Shown one piece after another: positions 9,633 through 16,623 of a stretch of 64,000 nucleotides of DNA. Both the position numbers and the translations under genes were made by a program. Under the pieces are notes generated by a model, which was not told the DNA's origin, searched no databases, and was given only the letters and a program-made list of their open reading frames with translations. How positions within the stretch are numbered: position 1 is the first letter of the stretch; every line of letters starts with the position of its first letter. The stretch is from JBIQJD01 sp044507695 (GTDB lineage: Bacteria; Bacteroidota; Ignavibacteria; Ignavibacteriales; Ignavibacteriaceae), in NCBI GenBank assembly GCA_044507695.1, contig JBIQJD010000002.1, forward strand, positions 1 to 64,000, written 5' to 3'.

Positions 9633-9640
9633 TATCTTTG
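9633..9640 (+). promoter_or_regulatory. Candidate Bacteroidota-type -7 element (tatctttg)
   Basis: Matches the TAnnTTTG -7 consensus known from Bacteroidota and lies 47 bp before the first glycosyltransferase start. No clear TTG -33 element is at the usual distance, so the call is tentative. Confidence 0.4.
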
Positions 9641-9686
9641 CAGATATTATTTAACCAAGTAATTAATCATTTAACACCAGGCGCCT

Positions 9687-11018
9687 TTGAATTATTCTCA
9701 GCAGCATAAAGAATTAAAAGCGTGGATTGTAACTGCTGATATGGGTTACGGACATCAGCGGGCAGTATTTCCACTACGTAAGATTGCAGAGGGAGGCATT
9801 ATTACCGCCGGATCGAATGAAACATCTGCCCAATATGAGAGAAAATTATGGCGCAGAGTGCTTGGTGCTTATGAATTTTTATCGCGTGCAAAAAGTATTC
9901 CGCTTATAGGCAGTTCATTATTTACGCTGCTTGATAAATTTCTTCACATTCCATCAACATACCCTGAAAGAAATTTAACCGGGGTAACTTTCCAGGTTAA
10001 TCTTCTTGAATCCAGCATTAAAAAAGGTTTGTGTTCCGGAATGATTGAGAAGGTTAAAGAAAAAAATCTGCCTTTGGTTACATCATTTTATGCACCTGCA
10101 ATTGCGGCTGATGAAGCAGGCATAGAAGATATCTACTGCATCATTTGTGATACAGATATGAACAGGGTTTGGGTTCCTAAAGAGCCTGCAAAAAGCAGAA
10201 TAAAATATTTTGCACCATGCATCAGCGCGGTGCGGAGATTAAAAATGTACGGAGTGCCGGATGATAAAATTTATCTTACCGGTTTTCCGCTGCCTGATGA
10301 ATTAACAGGCGGAGCTTCTTTAAATATTTTAAAAAATGATTTAAGAACAAGATTAAAAATTCTTGATCCGGAAAATAAATTTCATCTGCGGCATGAACAG
10401 AGCATCAATCATTTTCTTGGTGAAGAAAATGTGAATGAAAAAGCTGACCGTAAAATTACAATTACATACTGCATTGGCGGTGCAGGTGCACAAAAAGAAA
10501 TTGGTATTAAAATTATATCAAGTTTAAAAAACAAATTGAAGAACGGAAAAGTTAAAATAAATATTGCCGCAGGCAGCAAAAAAAATGTACATGATTATTT
10601 TGTTAACGCAGTTCAGGAAATCTGCGGTGAATGTGCAAACATAAATTTAATCTACTCTGCAAACCTTCATGAATATTTTAGTAATTTTAATGAGGCGCTT
10701 CGTAACACTGATATTTTATGGACGAAACCAAGTGAACTATCATTTTATACAGCGCTGGGAATTCCGGTAATAATGACGCCTTCAATCGGTTCTCAGGAAA
10801 GCTTTAATAAAAAATGGCTGATGGAAATACACGCAGGATTGATGCAGGAAAATCCGGATTATACAGATCAATGGCTGTTTGATTTAATTAACAGGGGAGT
10901 GCTTGCAGAAATGGCATGGGCAGGATTTTTAAAAGCAAGAAAACTCGGCACATCCAGAATAATTGAAGTTTTAAAAACCGGCAGGCTTACACCTGATGAA
11001 TCTCCGGTGCTCCGGTAA
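9687..11018 (+). CDS. Glycosyltransferase-like protein, MurG/MGDG-synthase fold
   Basis: A 443-residue protein, probably a GT-B glycosyltransferase. The N-terminus has TADMGYGHQRA, the glycine-rich loop typical of MGDG synthase/UgtP-type enzymes. The middle has CIICDTDMNRVWVP and YLTGFPLP, and the C-half a nucleotide-binding stretch with YCIGGAGAQKE and a late PSELSFYTALGIPVIM segment resembling the donor-sugar site. The start is a TTG with a weak site, but the glycine loop lies only 18 codons in, so the true start must be close. It is 3 bp upstream of a second enzyme of the same superfamily. The substrate is unknown; a glycolipid is the best guess. Confidence 0.7.
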   Translation: MNYSQQHKELKAWIVTADMGYGHQRAVFPLRKIAEGGIITAGSNETSAQYERKLWRRVLGAYEFLSRAKSIPLIGSSLFTLLDKFLHIPSTYPERNLTGVTFQVNLLESSIKKGLCSGMIEKVKEKNLPLVTSFYAPAIAADEAGIEDIYCIICDTDMNRVWVPKEPAKSRIKYFAPCISAVRRLKMYGVPDDKIYLTGFPLPDELTGGASLNILKNDLRTRLKILDPENKFHLRHEQSINHFLGEENVNEKADRKITITYCIGGAGAQKEIGIKIISSLKNKLKNGKVKINIAAGSKKNVHDYFVNAVQEICGECANINLIYSANLHEYFSNFNEALRNTDILWTKPSELSFYTALGIPVIMTPSIGSQESFNKKWLMEIHAGLMQENPDYTDQWLFDLINRGVLAEMAWAGFLKARKLGTSRIIEVLKTGRLTPDESPVLR

Positions 11019-11021
11019 GTT

Positions 11022-12164
11022 ATGAACAAGAAACAGAAATATTATTTCTTTTATTTGAAAACCGGCGGGGGACACCTTGCGCCTGCGCGTTCATTAAAAA
11101 ATTATATTTTAAAAAAATATTCTGAAAAAGCAGAACCCGTTTTGATTGACGGCTTTGAGAAGACTCCCCGGTTTTTCAGATATATAATTGAAGATGGTTA
11201 CAGGAAACTTCAGTACAAAGCAGCATGGTTTTATGAAACGCTATATGCTGTAAATAAATTTCCGCCGGCGGCATACATAACTGCATTTATTGTTTCATTA
11301 TTTTGTAAGAAATATATACATGAAGTGCTTGTGAAAGATAATCCAGAGAAAATAATTGTGCTGCACTTCTTTCTTATTAAACCTGTTTATGATGCAGTTA
11401 AAAAATATAAATTGCGCACAAAAATTTACACAGCAGTTACTGATCCTTACACAGCACATCCTTTATGGTTTTTACGAAGCGGACAGAATTATATTTTATT
11501 TAGTGAACGGCTCAGCAGGCATGTGCAGCAGATAAGACCTGAGAGCCGGGTACATGTTTTCCCGTTTGTGCTTGATGAGAAATTTTCTGTGAAAATAGCT
11601 GATGAAAAAATTCCAAAGATTAAAGATGAACTGGGACTGCCGCAAAATAAAAAAATACTGTTGGTAATGGGCGGAGGAGATGGAATTCCGCATGGTGAAA
11701 AAATCATTGAAGAAATACTTAAGGAAAAAACAGATGCTTTCATTGTAATTGTATGCGGCAGAAACAAACCGCTGTTTGAAGCTGCACAGCGGTTAAGGAG
11801 GAAATATAATGTTAAAGATATGATGATTTTTGGATTTGTAGATTTTGTTTATGAACTGCTGAATGCTTCAGATATTTTAATTACAAAATGCGGCGCTTCA
11901 ACAATGATGGAAATATTAATGATGAATAAAGTGCCTGTTGTAAATGATTATATATGGGAACAGGAAAAAGGAAACATTGAATTTTTAATTGAAAATCATC
12001 TCGGCATTTATGAGCCGGAGATTAACAAACTTCCATTCATCTTAAAAAAATTAATTGATGATAGAGAATATTACGATTCGTTTAAAAAGAACATCTCTTC
12101 GCTGCAGCTTAAAAATGGTACAGCAGATGTTTCTGAATTTTTGGTAAATGAAGAAGAATTTTAA
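11022..12164 (+). CDS. Glycosyltransferase, MGDG synthase/UgtP-like
   Basis: A 380-residue GT-B enzyme. Residues about 10-25 carry TGGGHLAPARSL, the acceptor-domain loop of the MGDG-synthase N-terminal domain, and about residues 205-370 form a glycosyltransferase 28 C-terminal domain with LLVMGGGDGIPHG and TKCGASTMMEILMMNKVPVV, the donor-binding signature. Family members transfer glucose or galactose to diacylglycerol at the membrane. It directly follows another GT-B gene, so the two may add successive sugars to a lipid (inference). No sorting signal or membrane span; likely peripheral on the inner membrane. Confidence 0.82.
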   Translation: MNKKQKYYFFYLKTGGGHLAPARSLKNYILKKYSEKAEPVLIDGFEKTPRFFRYIIEDGYRKLQYKAAWFYETLYAVNKFPPAAYITAFIVSLFCKKYIHEVLVKDNPEKIIVLHFFLIKPVYDAVKKYKLRTKIYTAVTDPYTAHPLWFLRSGQNYILFSERLSRHVQQIRPESRVHVFPFVLDEKFSVKIADEKIPKIKDELGLPQNKKILLVMGGGDGIPHGEKIIEEILKEKTDAFIVIVCGRNKPLFEAAQRLRRKYNVKDMMIFGFVDFVYELLNASDILITKCGASTMMEILMMNKVPVVNDYIWEQEKGNIEFLIENHLGIYEPEINKLPFILKKLIDDREYYDSFKKNISSLQLKNGTADVSEFLVNEEEF

Positions 12165-12586
12165 AAATCACAATTAATAAATTTCGAAATTTATATTCAT
12201 CAATCCGCTAATCCGCAAACTCACTGATTCGTCAATTCATAATACTTAGTACTGAATACTTACAATACTGCTCTCAGCCCGGATAATTCTATAAACTGTT
12301 CCTGATCCGGTTTCAATTTCTTCAGAATCAATTTGAAAAGCTGCACGCTCAGAATAATTTAAAAGGTACAGAAAAATTCTGTACACGTTAAAAATGTAAA
12401 GATGAGATACCTGAAAGGGAATCTCTTAAGCCCGGATTCCAATTTCATTTATTCTTAAGTGAAGTGAATTTAAGGAAAGAATTTATGATTTTGATTTTTC
12501 AAAAACTATCAAAAAAATTTATGAACAAAAAAAATGGTGCTCAAAAAATTGAAGCACCATTTGGGGGCTGGAAAGAATCATTAAGT
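12165..12586. other. Intergenic region between convergent genes
   Basis: No supportable gene; a short plus-strand frame at its right end overlaps the opposite cytochrome gene and its terminator. It holds a degenerate tract of aatccgc-type units (about 12200-12242), a perfect 8-bp inverted repeat gtacagaa/ttctgtac (12366-12384) and the terminator of the minus-strand cluster. Confidence 0.65.
12526..12562 (-). terminator. Intrinsic terminator of the cytochrome cluster
   Basis: Perfect 10-bp stem aaatggtgct/agcaccattt (12532-12541 with 12553-12562), followed on the minus strand by a T run. It lies about 25 bp beyond the stop of the last cytochrome gene, marking the end of the operon. Confidence 0.85.
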
Positions 12587-13453
12587 TTAATTTCTTGCGT
12601 TTATCATGCCATTAATGTGCAGAGATTTATCAAGAATATTTCCCTGTTCATCAACAACACCGGGATGGCATGTATAACATGATGAAAGCGGAACCTGAAT
12701 ATGACCAGCCGGCGGTAAGCCATGGCATGTGCCGCATTGGGTTTCATTACCAGTTAACTGATTCCATTTAACTGTATTTTTAATTCCTGTCATTCTATCA
12801 GCCGTGTAAGCAAACCTGTTTTCAGCTTTAGCTGAATCTCTAAGAAATTCAAAATTACCGTGGCAGTAAGTATTTGAACATGATCCATCTTCAGGATTAT
12901 AAACTGCATCATCAGCGCCGAATGCAGTTGCAATTCCTTTAAGAATTACTTCTGCTCTGTTATCTGTTCCAAGATGTCCTTCGGCATAAATACCTGATCC
13001 GGGGTATTGATGGCAGCTGCCGCAGCGTGCTGAACTGCCTAAAGAATTTTCATATAGGTGTTTTGTATGAAAGCCTACGCCAAGTGAATCAGTTAAGAAA
13101 TTATCTTCAAGATCTCTCGGAGGTGCTATTCTTGAAGGATTAGAAAATGAACCATGACATGTATTGCATGATTCCGGACCACGATCACCTGAATGGCAAT
13201 TCAAACAGGTTGCACCGGCAACGCCGCCGCTGAAATCTGCCGCATGACATGACTGGCATTCCTTCATACTCCAGCCATTTTCTTTAACCAATGTACCGTG
13301 AAAGTTTGCATGCCCCGGAGTTAGTATGCCCGGTTTATGCACGGATAAAGCCTGAGGCTGTGAAATACCTGGTTCAAGTTCACTGCATCCTGCAAAGATC
13401 AGTAACGATATTAGTAAAGGAAAAACAATATAGAAGTAATATTTCATTTTCAT
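12587..13453 (-). CDS. Multiheme c-type cytochrome lipoprotein (six CXXCH plus one CX4CH)
   Basis: A 288-residue lipoprotein with signal segment and lipobox LIFAGC (lipidated C23). Heme motifs in order: CQSCH, CLNCH, CNTCH, CGSCH, CSNTYCH (a four-residue spacer) and then CGTCH, CYTCH. The CX4CH followed by G-N resembles a motif known from Geobacter multiheme cytochromes. The open frame extends further upstream to 13588, but that extension overlaps the previous gene and lacks export features; the ATG at 13453 places a clean signal peptide and leaves a 13-bp gap. Last gene of the cluster. It likely sits on an outer-membrane leaflet and relays electrons to or from the 14-heme protein (inference). 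Confidence 0.85.
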   Translation of the reverse strand: MKMKYYFYIVFPLLISLLIFAGCSELEPGISQPQALSVHKPGILTPGHANFHGTLVKENGWSMKECQSCHAADFSGGVAGATCLNCHSGDRGPESCNTCHGSFSNPSRIAPPRDLEDNFLTDSLGVGFHTKHLYENSLGSSARCGSCHQYPGSGIYAEGHLGTDNRAEVILKGIATAFGADDAVYNPEDGSCSNTYCHGNFEFLRDSAKAENRFAYTADRMTGIKNTVKWNQLTGNETQCGTCHGLPPAGHIQVPLSSCYTCHPGVVDEQGNILDKSLHINGMINARN

Positions 13454-13466
13454 AATCCGTATTAAT

Positions 13467-14687
13467 CTACTTTGAACCATGACAATAACCGCAGAAGCCT
13501 GTACCTGCAGGAGTAAAACCCGGAGTACCGTTATGGCAGTTAAAACAAATTGAACCCTGGCTGTCATGCCAATCACCTTTAACATCACTCATAAAATTCC
13601 GCGGATGAGTTTTAGGATTTGTACCTTTTATTCCATCACTGTCTAGATGACAGGTGATGCAGGTTGGATCTGCGCCCTGAGTATCATGGCACGAAGCGCA
13701 GCTTTCAATATCACGTTTAGCAAGTATTGCGTGTTCACCGCCGCCCGTTCCAGCTCCGATTGTAAAGAAACCGGGTTTTAAGTGTGAAGCAGGAGTAATG
13801 CCGCTTAAGCCGTAATCAGCTTCATCTCCCTGATGGCAGGTTGAGCAAAAAGTTTCAACCTGATGACAGCTTTCACATTCTGTTCTTTTTGATTTTGCAT
13901 CAATGCCGTGAAGAAATCTGTAATTCAATTCATGAACTCTGTTAACCTTTTGTCTCTTCGCTCCGTCAACAAATGAATTTGGTGCATAAGGCTGGAAGAA
14001 ATCATCGGCAGTATTTGCAGATGTTATTCCGGATGCAGCATGGCAGTCTTCACAGGAATTGGTGATGTTATCATGGCACATTATGCAATCCGCAGCAACA
14101 TCATTAGCTTTAAATTTATGATTCTTAATGAACGAAACATCCTGGTGGGAAACCGGAATAAGATTTCCTGTTTGAAGATGACATGATTCACAGGCATTTG
14201 ATGCAACTGTTACATTATTATGGCATGTGAGACAATCAGTCATTGCGGGTTTGGGCTGTGCTGCCTGAAAAGCATAATCAACTTCGTTAATTCCTTTGTG
14301 GCAGGATGAACATTCAAGGTTTTGATCTTTAATATGAAAACTATGATTGAACAATAACTTTTCTGCTGCAGATGTATTTTGAACAAGCGGCTCAAATTTA
14401 TCTTCATAGTGGCAGGTTCCGCACTGTTCCGAATCCTCAACATCATGGCAGGTGCCGCAGTTTTCATGATCGGGCATCAGTCTGTCTTTAAGTGAAGTAC
14501 TTTCTGCTGCTTTTGAATGGCAGTCTTCGCAGCCCGCTAAATCAGCATGAAATGAATGGGAGAATTTTATTATTTGATCATTCCCTTTAACTTCATCTTC
14601 ACCGGAACTGTCTTCACTAAATGCAGCAATTAAAATCAGCAGTGTAAAGACTGAAAGAAGAAAAAGGTAGATGTTTTTTAATTTCAT
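13467..14687 (-). CDS. Periplasmic or surface 14-heme c-type cytochrome
   Basis: A 406-residue protein with an N-terminal hydrophobic export segment and 14 CXXCH motifs between residues 53 and 403 (CEDCH, CGTCH twice, CSSCH, CLTCH, CESCH, CIMCH, CEDCH, CESCH, CSTCH, CASCH, CITCH, CFNCH, CGYCH). Many additional histidines can serve as distal ligands (for example SHSFH, NHSFH, NHKF). There is no lipobox and no T9SS tail. It is encoded 2 bp after the outer-membrane barrel gene and 13 bp before the lipoprotein cytochrome, so the three are surely cotranscribed. By analogy with porin-cytochrome conduits it would be the electron wire associated with the barrel (inference). Confidence 0.88.
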   Translation of the reverse strand: MKLKNIYLFLLSVFTLLILIAAFSEDSSGEDEVKGNDQIIKFSHSFHADLAGCEDCHSKAAESTSLKDRLMPDHENCGTCHDVEDSEQCGTCHYEDKFEPLVQNTSAAEKLLFNHSFHIKDQNLECSSCHKGINEVDYAFQAAQPKPAMTDCLTCHNNVTVASNACESCHLQTGNLIPVSHQDVSFIKNHKFKANDVAADCIMCHDNITNSCEDCHAASGITSANTADDFFQPYAPNSFVDGAKRQKVNRVHELNYRFLHGIDAKSKRTECESCHQVETFCSTCHQGDEADYGLSGITPASHLKPGFFTIGAGTGGGEHAILAKRDIESCASCHDTQGADPTCITCHLDSDGIKGTNPKTHPRNFMSDVKGDWHDSQGSICFNCHNGTPGFTPAGTGFCGYCHGSK

Positions 14688-14689
14688 AT

Positions 14690-15967
14690 CTACATCAGAT
14701 TTAAGTTAGTGTTGAACCAGTAATTAATCCTGAAGAAAAACCTGTAATCATTTTTATAGATTTTGTTATCCATATACTGTCCCTGAACATCAAAGGATAA
14801 TTCCCGCCACGGACGGAAATTTAAGCCTGCCAGCAATGTAGTGAGATTGTTCTTTTCTGAATCCTCAGAAAGTTTATAATTAGTAAGTGATAAACCTATC
14901 GAAGGAGTAAATAATCCTTCAAGAAAAGTATAAGCTGAGTAAAAAGAAACTGCATCAAGCTCTCCGGCATAACCAAGATTTTTTCTGTAGGAGATATTAC
15001 CAAAATCAGAAGAAGCACCAACAGTAATGCGGCAGGATGATTCATCATCCCTGTAATTGATATTGCCGAATCTTCCTGAAACAGTAATGCAGTTTTCAAT
15101 TTTATAACTTCCGCCTAATTCAATTTCCTGTGTATTACCGTAATCAAAAACAGAGAAGATTGAGTTGTATCTTATTTTTGGTTCCCTGTAGTTGTAATAG
15201 AATTCAAGATTAAGATCTTTTACCTGGTTATATGAAAAGAGAAATTCATATTTGGAAGGCTGATCAAAATTAAGATCATACTCAAATCCAGCATCAGCAG
15301 AAAGCAGATGCTCCAATTGATATGAAGCATCTGCGGAGATAAACTCATATTGTGTTGAATTGTTGCTTATCAAAAAATTTATCGGGTTAAGATTTTCATC
15401 GAGTCTTGAAGCAAGGTATTCTTCACGCAGAAAATTCTTTTTTATGTAACCGAGTGAGAACTGAAGATTCTCAACTGCAGTTGTTGTAAACTTTCCGCCA
15501 AGAATATAATTATCATCAAAATTTTCAGTCAGTTTAAGTTTCTGATAAGCCGGAACATTCCCGCCGTAATAACCGGTTAATTTGAAATCAGAATATTTAA
15601 CATCCAGGTTTACGCCGTCAAACAATCCGCCCGCAACACTTGTAAATAGAGGCTGCCTTCCGAATCTTATTGTAAAAAGATCAAACAGGTTTCTTCGTTC
15701 AAGGTAAAGATTATAAAATCTTACATGAGGATCACCTGCTATATCATTTGTAAAATCATTTTCAAGATTTATATAAGATTTAAGAGAAAAGCTGCCTTCA
15801 TTTATATTAAGATTAAGAAGCTGGAATGTTCTCATGTAATCATTAGAAACATCAACTGTATCAAATCTTTCAAACATATAAAGGGATGATGAAATTCTGC
15901 CATTTATATTTTGAGAAAGCAGAGGAGTTGAAATCAAAAGCAGAATGAATAAAGTAGTTGTTTTCAT
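14690..15967 (-). CDS. Outer-membrane beta-barrel (porin-like) of the cytochrome cluster
   Basis: A 425-residue protein with a signal peptide (LLLISTPLLSQ) and alternating amphipathic strands rich in Tyr, Phe and Asn throughout, ending in FFFRINYWFNTNLNLM. It has no heme motif and no TonB plug. Strand pattern and length fit a large porin of about 18-22 strands. It lies between the tetraheme and 14-heme cytochrome genes with gaps of 22 and 2 bp. I infer a porin-cytochrome role in which the barrel sheathes a multiheme protein across the outer membrane. An unrelated outer-membrane function is possible, as no specific family motif is recognised. Confidence 0.75.
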   Translation of the reverse strand: MKTTTLFILLLISTPLLSQNINGRISSSLYMFERFDTVDVSNDYMRTFQLLNLNINEGSFSLKSYINLENDFTNDIAGDPHVRFYNLYLERRNLFDLFTIRFGRQPLFTSVAGGLFDGVNLDVKYSDFKLTGYYGGNVPAYQKLKLTENFDDNYILGGKFTTTAVENLQFSLGYIKKNFLREEYLASRLDENLNPINFLISNNSTQYEFISADASYQLEHLLSADAGFEYDLNFDQPSKYEFLFSYNQVKDLNLEFYYNYREPKIRYNSIFSVFDYGNTQEIELGGSYKIENCITVSGRFGNINYRDDESSCRITVGASSDFGNISYRKNLGYAGELDAVSFYSAYTFLEGLFTPSIGLSLTNYKLSEDSEKNNLTTLLAGLNFRPWRELSFDVQGQYMDNKIYKNDYRFFFRINYWFNTNLNLM

Positions 15968-15989
15968 TTTGATTTATTAATGTTCGAGA

Positions 15990-16550
15990 CTAATTCTTAT
16001 CCTTGCCCGGTACCGGATGTTTTATTTTTTCCCATGATGATGCAAAATCAAATCCTGTGTGAGTAGGACTTTCAGGATTATGGCAGCTTATACAGAGATT
16101 TTCTGTTTTCTCATGATATATCAATCCCTTTTCAATTGCAGCAGCGCGGTCTTTCATAACCTTCAGACTTTTGTATTCAGAACCAGCGCCGTGGCATGTT
16201 TCGCATTGTACACCGTCTTCAATTTTAAATTTAGCTTCTCTGAATTTTGCATCAACATTATAGCCGCTTGCATGGCATGCAAGGCAAGCTTCGGTTTCTG
16301 CTGCGGAAGTTTTGTGTCCCAGTTCAGCAGCAATCTGATTTGCCTTATCTGTCTTTAATGTTTCAAATGCTTTTGCGTGTTTTGATTCTTTCCAGATGCT
16401 TAACTGAGAGCCTTGTTTTTCAGTTTTATGGCAGGTACCGCATGCTTCTGCACCAATGAATTTTGAAGTACCATTATGCTGATTGACCTGCTGTGCAGCA
16501 AGAAGCGGTGAGAAAATAAATAGTGAAGCAATTAAAATTCTACTAAGCAT
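15990..16550 (-). CDS. Tetraheme cytochrome c554-like protein
   Basis: A 186-residue exported protein with signal peptide (FSPLLAAQQ) and four CXXCH motifs: CGTCH (37-41), CLACH, CETCH and CISCH (153-157). The sequence W-K-E-S-K-H-A-K-A-F-E-T-L after the first heme and C-E-T-C-H-G-A-G-S-E-Y at the third are typical of the cytochrome c554 family, soluble periplasmic electron carriers. A strong ggaggaata site precedes the ATG. It is the second gene of the cluster. It probably shuttles electrons between the inner membrane and the outer-membrane complex (inference). Confidence 0.87.
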   Translation of the reverse strand: MLSRILIASLFIFSPLLAAQQVNQHNGTSKFIGAEACGTCHKTEKQGSQLSIWKESKHAKAFETLKTDKANQIAAELGHKTSAAETEACLACHASGYNVDAKFREAKFKIEDGVQCETCHGAGSEYKSLKVMKDRAAAIEKGLIYHEKTENLCISCHNPESPTHTGFDFASSWEKIKHPVPGKDKN

Positions 16551-16583
16551 TATTCCTCCTTAGGGTTTATCAAAAAATAGGAA

Positions 16584-16611
16584 AGTCCACCTGGATTTTC
16601 CATGGTGAACT
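16584..16611 (-). other. Imperfect hairpin between cytochrome genes
   Basis: agtccacc...tgga pairs with tcca...ggtgaact with one mismatch and a bulge. It lies in the 73-bp spacer between the nonaheme and tetraheme genes. There is no T run; it may set differential expression of the first gene versus the rest by RNA processing or stability. Confidence 0.4.
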
Positions 16612-16623
16612 CTCCTCTGAAAA

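Noticed and set aside
12464..12682. Plus-strand open frame spanning the cytochrome terminator
   Set aside because: It runs over the terminator hairpin and the 3' end of a strong opposite gene; no support.
13454..13588. Longer start for the seven-heme lipoprotein
   Set aside because: The extra 45 residues overlap the previous gene and would bury the signal peptide and lipobox inside the chain.
12587..16550. Nitrite reductase (NrfA/Hao-type) subunits
   Set aside because: No CX2CK motif or other catalytic heme pattern is visible in any of the cytochromes, so electron transfer is preferred over a nitrogen-reduction enzyme.
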